Source: Capronia americana
Taxonomy: Eukaryota; Ascomycota; Eurotiomycetes; Chaetothyriales; Herpotrichiellaceae
Length of the DNA stretch: 64,000 bases
Reading direction: 5' to 3'
Assembly: GCA_016110215.1 (NCBI GenBank)
Contig: JADWQD010000006.1
Coordinates: forward strand, 1,364,001 to 1,428,000
Part shown: one piece after another, positions 1 to 11,401 of the stretch
How positions within the stretch are numbered: the stretch's first letter is position 1
Layout: every line of letters starts with the position of its first letter
The notes under the pieces: generated by a model
Database searches by the model: none
Seen by the model: only the letters and a program-made list of their open reading frames with translations
Told to the model about the DNA's origin: nothing
Position numbers and translations under genes: made by a program

Positions 1-712
1 ACAGTACGTAAGTAGTAAGGGCTCTACCAATAATACTGCCTGATCATGTCCTCGTAGCGGGGAGCCGATCTGGGCATGATTCTACGAGTACAGTACAGTA
101 CATTAGAGAGGGCAACCGGCTTGAGAAGAGTCGGGAAAGGTCACTGGCCAAGAAAAAGGACCTGTCTGGAGATTTATCTGCATGTGTAGAATGCGCATCA
201 GATTTGCGGGGTCCGGACCGCATCTGACAAGACTTGGTACCTCGATTTCCATGATTACATGGTCAATGGGTCTGGGTGTACGGAGTCGAATTGTGAGGGT
301 CATCACTCACGTCGCGTGCGAGGAACTACTAGTTTAGATCACCTTTGTGTGGCTGCTGGTATTGAATATAGGGAGGTGTCGGGCAGGACTCACTCAGCAT
401 CGCATCGCATGTTTCTGAGAGGTGTAGTAAAGGGTAGGTGTTGAATACTTTGCACCCGCTGCACCTATTACCAATCGACAATGCGAGCTATTGCGGATTC
501 TCACTTCGCATTTGCTCACACCCAGTTATTGAAGAAGACTCATCCACCTGTACGTCATATGGATATACGTAGATGCACTCTAATGGTCGCTGACATTCCG
601 TACCAGGCCAGCCGTGGCCTCAACGCCGACGCTAAATCAATCTGGAAAGATGAATAAAGGAAGCGTCGCACCCTCGGCAAGATCAACTGCACCAACGAAC
701 GATTTCGTTGCA
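1..712. other. non-coding stretch, window edge to ATG18
   Basis: No reading frame here has a recognisable domain or a convincing exon chain. The right end is the 3' flank of the minus-strand ATG18 gene; the rest may be promoter or 3' flank of a gene outside the window. No tRNA-like internal promoter was found. Confidence 0.6.
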
Positions 713-2127
713 CTAAAACTCCATCCCAGAAGTGCCCATCGTATCGTTCATGTCAAGCACTCTGGATTGCGTTAGCTTGATCATTCCAACCCTGCATAAG
801 AGAATAGAGACTCACGAATACTGCTTGGTCAAGGTGCCCTCGCCACCTGTCGCCAGGTCGATGGTGAAGACGTAGAAGTTGCCTTCGTTGGTGACAACCA
901 TGACTTGCGGCGAGTTTGCACTCATTGCAACCACGCTGCGCAGTTGACTAGGGGAGGCACCCGAGCTTGACTTGGGAAGCCGAACCCATGCAAAATCTCT
1001 TGCGGGTTCCCACATCTCGGCGACGCCTTTCGGAAGATATCCGCCGACCGTGGAGGCCAGATTGATGCCTACATGCTGAGACGTCCTCCGCAACAAGCCC
1101 ATAAACGTCCCATTTGGTTTCCGATGCGCAAGAGCTGTGGGCGACTCAGCGCCGTCCTCTTCGTCATCGGGTTGGTCGACCAGCATGTCACTACTTTGAC
1201 TAAGCCGTCTGGTAGATGTACTGCTAGCTTTGCTGGGTGAAGCGGGTTCATGACCGTCCTCTGGTGGTCTATTGGATTGAGGCCCAAGTTTGAATATGTG
1301 GACGGTCTCTGTTGCCGATGAGACACATAATAGAGTCGACGTAATGTTGAAGGCCATGCTGAATATTCTTGACGGCATCGACCCTCTTCTGAATTGGTAC
1401 AGTTTGTGTGCGTCGGGTACCGAAAAGACCCGGATGATGGTACCCTTGTCTGAGGCTGTCGCAAGCAGGGTCCCTTCGTTGTTAAACGCCACGCACGACA
1501 GCGGTGACTTGTGCGCTTCCACCACATTGACAGCTTCCAGCTTGATGGCGTCGAATATCAACACCTCGCCCGTCGTTGGAGGAATATGTGTACTGTTGGG
1601 CGGTGCATGTGACGGCGGAGCAAATGACGACGCCACAGCCTTTTGTGGGAGCGGATATGCGAGGTAGCAGTTGTCTTGTGAGGGTGAGAGGGCGCAGATG
1701 GCAGCAGGATTGGGAGAGGTCTCGATGGTGTACAACAGTTTCATCGTCTGTATATCGTAGAGGTAGATCTGATCTTCCAGCACGATCACCAGTCTCTTTC
1801 TGTTCAACCTCACCGATAGCACTGCGTTCGGAAAGGTGAGCTCGCATATTATCAGGTCCCTTTTGGTGTTCTTGATCTGGAGTCTTCTCGGAGATAGGAT
1901 GAGAGCGACGAGAGACGTTGAGAAGAGCATCTCGAGGATTGCTACGTTGCCGGCATCTCGGGAATCGAACGTCTTCGCAAATGGATCGGTGGTGAAGATG
2001 CGAAAGCCTCGCGAGGTACCTATACCACGTCAGCTCAACTGACGGCGGAAGGCTTGTCGGGATGGACTGCCGTACCTACAGCCAGGTGGCTATAGTCCTG
2101 GTTGAAGGTGACAAAGTTCATGGCCAT
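713..2127 (-). CDS. ATG18: autophagy-related PROPPIN protein Atg18
   Basis: WD40-type beta-propeller of the PROPPIN family. These proteins bind PI3P and PI(3,5)P2 on autophagosomal and vacuolar membranes and act with Atg2 in autophagosome growth. I model three exons: 2127-2076, 2019-816 and 761-713, giving 434 aa, the usual size. The start is MAMNFVTFNQDYSHLAVG; an alternative Met lies two codons later. The lipid-binding FRRG motif is visible (HKLYQFRRGSMPSRIFSMAFN region), followed by a long Ser-rich acidic loop typical of filamentous fungi. The last exon was added because the frame reaches a perfect GTGAGT donor after KQYS; splicing to 761 restores a conserved-looking tail (VLDMNDTMG...). 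Without it the protein would stop at 812. The gene is convergent with nothing visible and shares its 5' side with the 3' end of a transporter gene. Confidence 0.93.
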
Positions 2128-2806
2128 TGTGACCAGCTCGTCTTCAGCTGCAGCCGTTCTCGCTACCGGCGGTGTCGCTCCATCGGAGGGCGCGCTTTCT
2201 GTTCACCTTGAACTCACCATCTGCTTCGGTTTGGTCCTTCTTTGCCGTAGGATGTCGCTTAACCGTTGTGCAAATGCAGTACACCAAAGTTGAGCAAGGA
2301 ACGCCAAAAGTCAGTCCGATGTCAGTGTCACTTCGACCTTGGCTTTTTGGCGGCACAGAAGCAGGTGAATCGACGCGAGCCCAGCCCAACGCTCACCTGC
2401 GCCGCGCCGCTTTTAAACCTCGGTCACCTGGCACTCCGTACCAACTCACCCTCACTCACCCACGACCGCCGCTCTCGACTCCTCGAGCGTCGTCTCTCGC
2501 GCCGGGTTGGGGTCTTTCCTCGATGGCTGCACGGTTACTATTCGAGGACTCTTTAAGGAGCGCTATGCAGATGGAGGGTGCCCCGTCCGCCTAGAACTCT
2601 GCGGGCCTTGAAACAGTCCTGATGAAGTTTCAAGCCTAGTCCCCGTCCCACAATACTATCAATGAGTTTCACGGCTGACAACAAACTAGAAGCGGAAGAA
2701 TGATTTTGGCTCGACACATGCGCTTAATTCAGGGCAAGTATACAGCTTTTAATCCCCCGCGAGATCTGGGCATGGAAGACTTCTCCCCTCCGTCTCGTGA
2801 CAGAAG
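2128..2806. other. ATG18 promoter / transporter 3' flank
   Basis: About 680 bp between the ATG18 start and the stop of the first Tri12-type transporter. A 140-codon open frame on the plus strand covers part of it but has no recognisable domain and no splice logic, so it is treated as chance. Confidence 0.5.
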
Positions 2807-4754
2807 TCACGCCTGTTCCAGCTGTGACTCCTCCTTCTTGCGATGCAACGTGACAACCACCTTGTCGGTCATCAAATGGTCGACGTTGGGTGCAAAGAGC
2901 GACAGGATCATCAAGCTTCCCCCGACGGCAATCGATACATAGAATACGCTGTGGTACGCTGAGGCCTGTCCCTGTCGGAATGCTGCTGTGGCGATCTCCA
3001 GAATGCGCGGTGTGAGGCCTTGTATCCCTGCCAAAGCTGTCTCGCTGCCGCTGGTCAGGGCCGAGAGCAATCCCGGCACGGAGGATTGGGGCAATCCCGC
3101 TTCGGTGACCGCCGGAGTGACTGAATTGGGCACGGTGGTGGCCAATCGGTTCGTCAGTACAGTCACAAAGACAGTCGACCAGACGGTCGAGATGGCGGAT
3201 CGAGAAGACCCGGCGATGCCGACAGCAATTCCAATCTCCTTTTGATCGCGTACACAGATGCCCACGAGTGTTTGGGTGACGCCCTCGTTCCAACCCATGG
3301 CAAACACGCCACAGATGAGGAGGCCCAATGCCTTTGACTTGTCGTCTGGTCCTGCAGTGGACATGCCTATCATTTCTGTTAGCGACTCTGTCTCTCTTGG
3401 TGATGTGTCATTTGAGGGCAGGTGACGGGGTGAAGGGAGGGAGAGAGACAACTTACATCCTAAAAGAATAGTCCCGATGGTTGTCGACACCAGACACTGA
3501 AGCTTCAGTCTTGTGACCCGCTTGCACAGGAATCCCCCAATGATCTGGCCGGCATTGTAGGGCACACCTGCAGCACACGAGAGGATCCCGATCATGTTTT
3601 TGTGTCCTTCGGAATACAGGGCAGCCACGGCCTGGGGCCACACAATGGCAAAGGCGTAATAGATACTGGCCCCGAAAGACAACAAAAGCATGCCCACGAC
3701 CCACTCACGGTCGCGGAACAGGTGCATGGGCACCAGGGGCTGCTTGATGGGCGCGTAGGCCTCCCAAAGTCCGAATGCCACCAGGGTGACGAAGCCGAGG
3801 ACAATGGGGGCAATGGTTGCGGCAGACCGCCAGGGGTGTTGACCACCTCCCCACGACAGGCCGAGGATAAAGATGACGATGCCGGCGCAGAACAGAAAGA
3901 TACCCACCACGTCGATTTGTTTCAGGTACTCTCGTCGAGTCTGGTGACGGTGCTTCATCTTGAATGTCGGTGGGTGGTAGAACACATAGAAACACGCCAG
4001 CGAGACGAAGTTGAGGATCGTCATCAACCAATAGCACCACCGCCACCCGCCGTGCGGTTTGGTCAGGAAAGCATTCGCTACGGCCGGCGCAAAGCCCGAG
4101 AACGGCACCGCGAAACAGATCCCCCAGGATGTGCCGATGAAGCGATATTTCATCGGCACAATCTCGTTGATCAGGTACGAGTACGAAAAGGCTCCGCCGG
4201 AGAAGACGCTCATGATCGCTTGCCCTCCGATTAGCCAGGGGATGTTCTGCGCCGTCGCTCCGACGATGGACCCGACCAGCATCAGCCCTTGCTGGACAAT
4301 GAGAAACCAGCGCCGTCCAAAGATGTCCGAGTACCGCGACGTCAGCGGCAGGCTCACCGCGATGCCGAGCGTGGAGATGTACGACACCCACGCAATGTTG
4401 GAGTCAGGGCCGATGTCTGCGTTGATCTGGGTCAAGATCGCGGATGGTAGGGCAAACTGGCCCACCGCACTGGAGAAGCCTGGTTGAGGACGAGTCGACA
4501 AGTCAGCAAGACTGGCCTGGGCCCAAGAAAACAACAAAGGAGTGTTTCGTACTCATGCCAATGGCAACCATCGAACCCCAGAAGCGCATGCTGCTGTAGT
4601 AACCTTCTTCGAGGGCATTGCTGTCGGCTTCGAAACCCCCAATCTCGGAGGTTGTGGTATGGACCGCTTTTTCATCTTCCGAGACCGAGTCCTCGTGATG
4701 AACAGAGTCTACCTTGGACCCATCTTCAGGTGGTGTTGTTGCGGCAGGCTCCAT
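2807..4754 (-). CDS. MFS transporter, Tri12 (fungal efflux) family
   Basis: Membrane transporter of the major facilitator superfamily, closest by eye to the Tri12/siderophore-type DHA branch with about 14 transmembrane segments; it would export or import a small organic molecule at the plasma membrane. Exons 4754-4553, 4479-3457 and 3366-2807 give 594 aa. Visible family signs are an acidic hydrophilic N-terminus, the loop SRYSDIFGRRW (MFS motif A), NEIVPMKYRFIGTSWG, FYHPPTF, and ICVRDQKEIGIAVGIAGSSRSA. The first intron interrupts the IGM|S codon region before TM1; the second follows TILLG in phase 1. The same last-intron place and phase occurs in the paralogue at 18404-20472, so the two probably arose from one ancestor. 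It is the left edge of the accessory metabolic block. Substrate cannot be told from sequence. Confidence 0.88.
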
Positions 4755-5206
4755 TTTTTATGATGACGATGACGACCGCGACGACGATGCTATTTCGGGT
4801 CGCGGATCAAGCCTGCCAGATAGAAGGGGCAACGGTCAGCAGCACAGGGAGGGATAGACGTCCCCTTCTATCAGGAGAGTCAAGAAACTCAAGGACAAGA
4901 GGGCTCTTGGTATAAAAGGGGCAGTCTATTTGCCTAGATTTATAGCCACTACGATCCGACGGATGAGTTACTGGGTACATTGGCAGCATAGGGGTTGCTG
5001 TCAAGGACCAGTATCCTTGCCTGACTCTCCCTTTTGTGACTCGAGTCGGCCGGAGAGTGTCCTTGTCCGAATTCGCGAAGACCCCCGGATCCACAAATCC
5101 CCCCCAGCGGAGTCTACCCTCCCCCGGATCACTCCCCACTTCGGCTGCTACGTCCTAGAATCGTGATTCATTCTCCCCGCATGGTGGCGAGGAGAAATTC
5201 CCTTTG
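4755..5206. promoter_or_regulatory. promoter region of the first Tri12-type transporter
   Basis: Upstream of the minus-strand transporter and downstream of the minus-strand SDR. It holds a perfect 10-bp palindrome GACTCGAGTC at 5038-5047, overlapping a TGACTC bZIP half-site (5037-5042), and another TGACTC at 5022-5027. A TATAAAA run at 4911 lies on the plus strand with no plus-strand gene close downstream, so it is not called as a core promoter. Confidence 0.4.
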
Positions 5207-6412
5207 TCAGGACTCGCTTTCGTTGATGGTAAACCCTCTGGGAGGAGATGATCGCGTTAGTTCTAACGAGACTCCCAAGAAAGGGCGAGTGACTCGAAAC
5301 TTGTTGCTTACCCGTCAATGAAAAGATTCTGACCCACAACCAGACTCATCTTCGGCGTGCACATGAGGGCCACCACATCCCCGATCTCGTCGAAGCTGGC
5401 CGACCGGCCTTGTCGGGCGACAAAGCCTTGCCACATGGCCATGCCTCGTGCATCGACCACATTGTCGTCCATCAGCGACTCTTCCGCCATTTTAGTCAAG
5501 AGAAATCCCGGCGACACGGCATTGACCCTGATGCCATGGCTTCGACCTTCCAGAGCAGCCTGAAGACGCAGAGAATGCGGGCAAGATTAGAGCTGCTGAT
5601 GCCAGAAAAAAGAATGGGGGAGGCGAGGTTCGCCAAAGTTCTGAGCAAGCACAGTTGAGTTGGACTCACCGTCTTTGTGATTCCGTAGCATGCGTGTTTG
5701 GATGCTGTGTACGGCCCCGTCCCAGGCATCGAGAGCAAAGAATTGACCGACGCGCAATTCACGATCGCGCCCCGTTGTGGCGGGCGTCCCTCTTCACTAA
5801 TTCGGGGTTGAGCCACCCCGTGATCAGTCAGCTTGGAGCGTCTAGACAATATCAAGGGAAAGGGAAGTGCTGGAGTTTGGGTTTCGCGTTGGGTGCTCCG
5901 GGGTAACCGTCCTCTGTCTTCGCTGGACGTACACTGTGATCGAGTCTTGCTTCATCATCTGGATCATTTCGTACTTGGTACAAAGCATGACCCCTGTGGT
6001 ATTGACGTCGAGCGTCTTCTTCCACTTGGCGAGGTCGAGATTCACGATGGTGTCTGGCGGGCCGACGATGCCCGCGAAATTGGCCGCGTAGTCGATGCGA
6101 CCGTACTTTGCGACCGCCTCGGCGACAGCGGAAGCCACGTCTGCCTCCTGCGTGACATCCGCCCGGATCGTGAAGCACTGTCCCATCCTCTAGCCACGTA
6201 GTCCCAGCAAAGAGGCTGCCTCTTACCTCTGCCCCGTGGGCCTCGACGGCCGCCTTGCCCTTCTTCATTGTCTCCTCATCGTTGATGTCGACGATCACGA
6301 CCGCTTTGGCCCCTTCCTTTGCAAAGGCCACTGCCACGGCGTTCCCGAGCCCCCGTGCCGCACCGGTGACGAAGGCGATTCCAGGGTTATTGGGACCCTG
6401 TCGTCGACCCAT
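5207..6412 (-). CDS. short-chain dehydrogenase/reductase (SDR), classical
   Basis: NAD(P)-dependent oxidoreductase of the classical SDR family, likely interconverting a secondary alcohol and a ketone. Five exons (6412-6227, 6177-5935, 5789-5670, 5559-5312, 5237-5207) give 275 aa, a normal length. Cofactor motif TGAARGLG is at residues 16-23, the NAG-type motif reads NFAG, the catalytic Ser is residue 157 (NCASV), and the Tyr-Lys pair is YTASK (170-174), followed by GIRVNAVSPGF. The final 31-nt exon is inferred from a GTAAGC donor after VGQNLFIDG and supplies the usual DGGFT ending; without it the reading stops one codon later. It is divergent from the flavin monooxygenase across 607 bp, which suggests shared control. 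Substrate unknown. Confidence 0.88.
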
Positions 6413-7019
6413 GGTGGAATGTCACTTTGCTGATGGTCCCCAGGTTGCAGCACTGGATGTTGGAATCTCTTGTTAAAACAGGCAGCTAGGTCTTTGTTGA
6501 TGGCAGGGGTTGGGCTCCCGTGGAAGTCAAGATGTTCATCGAATCAGCTCTGCATCACATTTCCGAGGCGGCCGCTTGGAAATGTGCCGAAAAGACCCAA
6601 GCGCCGTCTGCACAAGTGTCGATGTGTCACTATTGACGCGTGTGAAGGCAGTGTTGTTGGTGTTGTGTAGTCGCCGATCTCGGTCAGTGAGTCTTTCAAA
6701 GCGCGTCTCAGAGCCTAGTCAGAGCTCACTGACTCGGACGCTGGCAACCAGATCTGCACATCCCAGCTCCTCCAGAGAGTTGCCATGCCATCCCCTGGTC
6801 TGGGGGGGCAGAATGTGGAGTACAGTGCCAACTAGGTTCGTCCGAAATGGAGGGTTAATGATCTTGATTAGCACAGCGTGACTCCGAAAAACATGACAGC
6901 CCGTCTTGGGTGCTGAGATCCTCGCTGTCCCCATTGGGAAGCGAGAGCCGCGGTATGATGGATATGACTTCTGTCGATGTGCGTCGATGCCTCGACTTCT
7001 CTGGCCCGATAACTTCAAA
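6413..7019. promoter_or_regulatory. divergent promoter between SDR and monooxygenase
   Basis: This 607-bp gap separates two divergent starts. It contains a nested inverted repeat at 6556-6586: arms CACATTTCC and GGAAATGTG around the 8-bp palindrome GCGGCCGC. It also has two TGACTC bZIP half-sites (6730-6735, extended to TGACTCGG, and 6879-6884). I infer a bidirectional control region; activity is untested. Confidence 0.45.
6556..6586. repeat. nested inverted repeat in divergent promoter
   Basis: Two perfect 9-bp arms (6556-6564 and 6578-6586) flank a 13-nt spacer that itself contains GCGGCCGC (6568-6575). The two centres differ by half a base. The inner part holds CGG/CCG triplets of the kind read by Zn2Cys6 factors. 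It may be an operator; function is inferred only. Confidence 0.55.
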
Positions 7020-9029
7020 ATGGGAGATCTCGGCCTCGACGAACGCGAGCTCGCCAATCTAGCATCCAGCACCATGCCTCACTCAACCGCAGAAACTAAT
7101 GGCGAAACCAATGGACACGCCGGTGGATTCCGTGTCGAAGAGCATTGGCACTCCGACCCGGCGGACCTGCGTGTCATCTGCGTGGGAGCCGGCGCCGCGG
7201 GATTGCTGGTGGCCTACAAAATGAAGAAACTGTTCTCCAAGTACGAGCTGGTGGTCTACGACAAGAACCCGAGCGTGGCAGGGACGTGGTACGAAAATCG
7301 ATATCCTGGATGCGCGTGCGACGTGTAAGTGCACACTTCTCTTCTCTTCCTGACGACTGCTGACCCAGAGCTGCAAGTCCTGCACATGCGTACACATTCA
7401 CCTTCGAGCCGAACCCGGACTGGTCGGCGTTCTATGCAGGCTCGGCCGAGATCAAGCAATACTTTGAGTCTTTCGCCGACAAGTATGACCTGCGGCCCTG
7501 GATCCAACTCAACACCAAAGTCCTGAGTGCCACGTGGATCGAGAGCGAGGGCATCTGTAAGTCCCCTTCCCCCGTGCTGCGTTCCCCGTTCTTTCGTGGA
7601 GCCATCTCTGACGTGGGATCCACGTAGACAAGGTCGAGCTGGAGAAGGACGGGCAAAAATTCGAGGATTGGTGTCATGTCCTGATCAATGGGACCGGGTT
7701 CCTGAATTCCTGGAAATGGCCACAGATCCCCGGCCTACATGACTTTCAAGGCCAGCTCCTGCACAGCGCCAATTGGGACCCGAGTGTCAGCTGGGAGGGC
7801 AAGAACGTGGCCGTGATCGGCACGGGCTCTTCGGCCATCCAGATGGTGCCGCAGATCCAGAAGACGGCGAAGCATCTGACCTCGTTCATGCGGTCGGTGA
7901 CGTGGATATCACCGCCCGTGGGTGCGGCGGCGCTCGAGCAGGAGAAGAGCAAGAGCGTCAAAAACGCCGCGGGCGAGCCCGTCCAGGAAGCCGCGCCCAA
8001 CGCCCAATACTACTACACGGCGGAAGAGAAGCAACGGTTCAAGGACGACCCGGAGTATCACCTTCTGTACCGCCGCAAGCTCGAGTCGTCGGTCAACAAC
8101 CTCTTTGACATGTTCATCGCGGATTCCGAAATCTCGATCCAAGCCCAGCAGCAAATGCGGTTCGAAATGGAACGTCGTCTCGGCCCCGGACATGAAGAGC
8201 TCAAACGCCGTCTCATACCGACCTGGCCTCCGGGCTGTCGGCGGATCACACCTGGCGACGGGTATCTGGAGGCGCTGGTCAAACCAAACGTCACCCCGTG
8301 CCACGAAGAGATCGAGAAGGTCGTGGCCGATGGTTTGATCGACAGCTCTGGCAAGCTGCACAAGGTCGACATCATCGCCTGCGCCACAGGGTTCAATCTG
8401 GCCTTTGCACCTCCCTTTGAGGTCCGCGGCGTCAATGGCGTGACCATGCGCGACGAGTTTAACCCCGAACCCCAAGTCTACCTGGCCATGGCGGTGCCCA
8501 AGTTCCCCAACTACTTTGTCGTCAATGGCGTCCGGGGCAACTGGGCCGCAGGCACGGCGCTGCCCTCGCACGAGGTCTGTGTCGAATACATTCTAAAGTG
8601 TGCAGCCAAGATTCAGACCGAGAAGATCCGCGCGCTCGAGGTCAAGCAGGAGCCGATTGACCAACTGTACGAATACATTGAGGAGTGGCACAAACGGTCC
8701 GTCTGGAGCCGAGACTGTAAGAGTTGGTACAAGAACAACATCCTCGGAGGCAAGTTGTGGATCTGGGGCGGTTCGGTAAGTCCTTTCACCCTTCATCCTT
8801 TTCGTACGCAACTGTCCCATGTTAACGCAAGTTTCTCTCTCCTTACTAGGCCATGCATTTTATGAAGACCATCAGAGACGTCAAATGGGAACACTATGAC
8901 CACAGGTACCGTACAGGCAACATGTGGTCGTACCTTGGCAACGGGCGGGTCAAGGCAGAGGTATTGAGGGATGTTGAGAAACTCGCCCCGTATATGAGAA
9001 ACGCCGATGTGCCTTGGGAGATCGATTGA
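7020..9029 (+). CDS. FAD-dependent monooxygenase, class I Baeyer-Villiger type
   Basis: Flavoprotein monooxygenase expected to use NADPH and O2 to turn a ketone into an ester or lactone. Four exons (7020-7324, 7378-7556, 7628-8775, 8850-9029) give 603 aa, in the usual 550-650 range. The FAD Rossmann motif GAGAAG lies at residues 56-61, followed by GTWYENRYPGCACDVPAH. The Baeyer-Villiger fingerprint FxGxxxHxxxW(P/D) is present as FQGQLLHSANWD (201-212), and the NADPH Rossmann motif GTGSSA is at 226-231. Start choice: ATG 7020 (MGDLGLDERE) gives an N-terminal extension; ATG 7074 (MPHSTAE) is possible and an upstream in-frame ATG at 6906 less likely. The first intron acceptor at 7376-7377 was chosen because it restores DVPAHAYTF. 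It is the probable key enzyme of the cluster. The fingerprint fits Baeyer-Villiger enzymes better than N-hydroxylating or generic FMOs, but the substrate is unknown. Confidence 0.9.
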
Positions 9030-9368
9030 GGGGGATTTAACGCGCGGATAGGCCCATGAGTTTAGATGTCAATATACAGAAAGAAGACCATTTCGAATAA
9101 GTGTACCCACAACAGTGACGGGATATGTAAGAGTTTCCCCCCGCGTAACACATTTCCAACCCGTCTTCTCCAGCCGAGGATGCCAAAGAAAGGCCGAGTG
9201 AATCACCAATCGATGACAACCAGTCCAGTGGGATCAAACGAACAGCCCCCCGGTCCTCCCATTCCCTTCCCCAGAGTCGCTTGGCTTATATGCTACAAGA
9301 AGTGACGGGTATGAATGAGGCATCCGAGCGAGTAGAAAGATCCCACCCCCAATGCTAGAAACATCACC
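9030..9368. promoter_or_regulatory. promoter region of second SDR
   Basis: This 339-bp gap holds the octamer GTGACGGG twice (9115-9122 and 9302-9309), each containing a TGACG bZIP half-site. The same octamer occurs once in the promoter of the second Tri12-type transporter. No gene seen. Confidence 0.35.
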
Positions 9369-10530
9369 ATGGTCCTCCCATCCTTTACCACCACATATCA
9401 TCATGCTCCATACCCGAGTATTGATCCCACCCGCCCCGAGCTGTCGGCTTCAGGCAAGCTCGTCGTCGTGACCGGTATGACCACAACAACAGAGGGACCT
9501 TGAATATTGCCCCTTGAGCATCGGTGACTTGCAAACGACAAACTAACAGTGCGAGCAGGAGGGGGCACAGGGATCGGAGCAGCCACGGCTCTGGCATTTG
9601 TCACGGCCGGAGCCAGGGCGGTCGCGCTGCTCGGGCGGCGGCCTCAGCCACTACAGGAGAGCAAATGCCAAATTCAAGCGGTCTACCCATCAGCCGGTGT
9701 CCTCGTGTTTCCGCTGGATGTGACAGACGAACTCGCCGTGGCCGAATGCTTTGCTTCTCTCGCCCAGCAATACGGCGGCGTCGACATCTGCGTCCACGCG
9801 GCGGCATATCTGTCCGATCAGGGCACCATCGCGACCGGACCGGTCGGCGAGTTCTGGAGAGCGTTCGAGGTGAACGTCAAAGGGAGTTTCATTATCGCAC
9901 AGCATTTTCTTCGCAACGCGCGCCTCCACAGCAGCAACAGCAGCGAGGGTGAGAGTAAGAGTGAGCGCCGACCCGTCTTGATCGGCATCAACTCTCTGAT
10001 CGCCCACCTCCCGGCGTCGATCGTGGAACAATGTCCCGCCAGCTACGCGAGCAGTAAGATCGCCCTGGCCAAACTGTACGAATACGTCGCGTCCGAGAAC
10101 CCAGGCGTGCGCTGCTACTCGCTCCATCCCGGCGTCGTCGAGACCGAGATGGCGGCCAAAAGCGACGCCATGGCCCCGCCCCAGAAGGACAATCCCTTCC
10201 TCCCCAGGGACGAGGGTAAGTGAAAACTCGGCCCTCCCCCTTCCCCCCAAGCAGCGAGAGAAGGTCTTTCTGCTCTTGCATGCGATCCATCAGATATTAT
10301 GAGACTGGGCTGAATGGACAAATCCCTTTTTAGCATCCCTCCCCGGCCAGTTCTGCGTCTGGCTCGGATCCCAGCTCGGCGCTGCCGTTCCATCGGGCCG
10401 ATATCTCTGGTCGAACTGGGACGTGGACGAGTTGGCGGCGAAGAGAACCGAGCTCGAGAAGGATCCTGTCGCTTTGACAATGACATTACCTGGATGGCCA
10501 TTCCCGTTGCCGCCTCCAAGAGACTCCTGA
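9369..10530 (+). CDS. short-chain dehydrogenase/reductase
   Basis: Second SDR of the cluster, 319 aa from exons 9369-9474, 9559-10215 and 10334-10530. The first intron splits the cofactor-binding glycine motif, which reads VVVTGGGTGIG across the junction. Later come PLDVTD, the VNVKGSF stretch, a candidate catalytic Ser in LIGINS, the Tyr-Lys pair in YASSK, and YSLHPGVVETEM. The ending GRYLWSNWDVDEL resembles a group of fungal SDRs whose C-terminus mentions the 'W-N-W-D' stretch after the last helix. Spacing from Ser to Tyr is longer than the usual 13 residues. It lies between the monooxygenase and the sugar-porter gene on the same strand. Likely an NAD(P)-dependent alcohol/ketone oxidoreductase with unknown substrate. 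Confidence 0.86.
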
Positions 10531-11401
10531 GCGGCCAGGAAGAAAAGGGGTCCGAGCTCCTAGAGTTCTGAGTGGCACTCTCAGCTCCCTCCCACCAGTA
10601 GACTTTCTTGTAACTATTTCCCTGAAAATCCTACTGTAAGCGAGGTTCGCGGAACTACCTACATATCTTGTGGGGAAAGAAATGGCAGTGCTTGCTTGTC
10701 CACGTGTATGGAGTAGCTTCTGCATATCAATCCTGCCATATTACTCGGCTCGGTATTTGCCGCCAAATGGCAATTCTCTGTTGCTCTCATCCCCCGGTGC
10801 ACGCGTCTAGTATTAGATCAAAGCTAAGAAGAAGCAGGTCCCTGGTCTCTGGAGTGAGCAAAGGGACAGAAGACCTCGGAATACCTGATCCCTTCTCTCT
10901 GCCTTGGGAAAGGGTGTGAGGTCTGTTTCCTCGAATCCAACCGACTCAGAAAGAGACGACTAAGAAAACCACGGGTTCCAGCCAACCGCTAGGATGTTGA
11001 CCAGTGACACACGGTTTGGTGACAAAGTCTGCGGGCGGCCTGGCACCCATGTGGGTCCCAGCCTCTCCGCCTCCGCGCCTCAGGGAACAAATTCCGGAGG
11101 AGGGCCTCGAGTAGCGTGGCGGGCCTCCGACGGGCTGTGATTGCGCGCCCGCCCGCGGGACGAAAGTCCACACCGCGGGCATACACCTGAACTTTGTACG
11201 AGGACAGTATAAATGATAACACACCCCGGGCCACAGCCTGCATGGCTGCCAATCTGGCAGATGGCACTGCCGATCGTTTGAGTCTGAACCGGGCTTCTTT
11301 TTCAGTGTCGAGCACCTCGTACGAGGCATTCCATTTCTTAACCACAGGGAGTTCTAGTCCCAGTCCCGGTTTAAGGAGAGGCCTGTCTTTTTTCCAGCAC
11401 C
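10531..11401. promoter_or_regulatory. promoter region of sugar-porter gene
   Basis: About 870 bp with no gene. It includes TGAGTCGG on the minus strand (10941-10948), a 12-bp inverted repeat ACCCA-TG-TGGGT (11045-11056), a GC-rich stretch with 7-bp arms GGCGGGC/GCCCGCC (11118-11124, 11147-11153), and CCGGGG in reverse orientation near 11223, which fits the CreA consensus SYGGRG. These are motif matches only. Confidence 0.35.

Noticed and set aside
3602..4391. Long overlapping frames on both strands inside the first transporter gene (over 200 codons)
   Set aside because: Both are Arg/Pro/His-rich shadow frames of the transporter, which has clear family motifs.
4909..4921. TATAAAA on the plus strand near 4911
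   Set aside because: The adjacent gene runs on the minus strand and no plus-strand gene begins within 2 kb, so it is unlikely to be a working core promoter.
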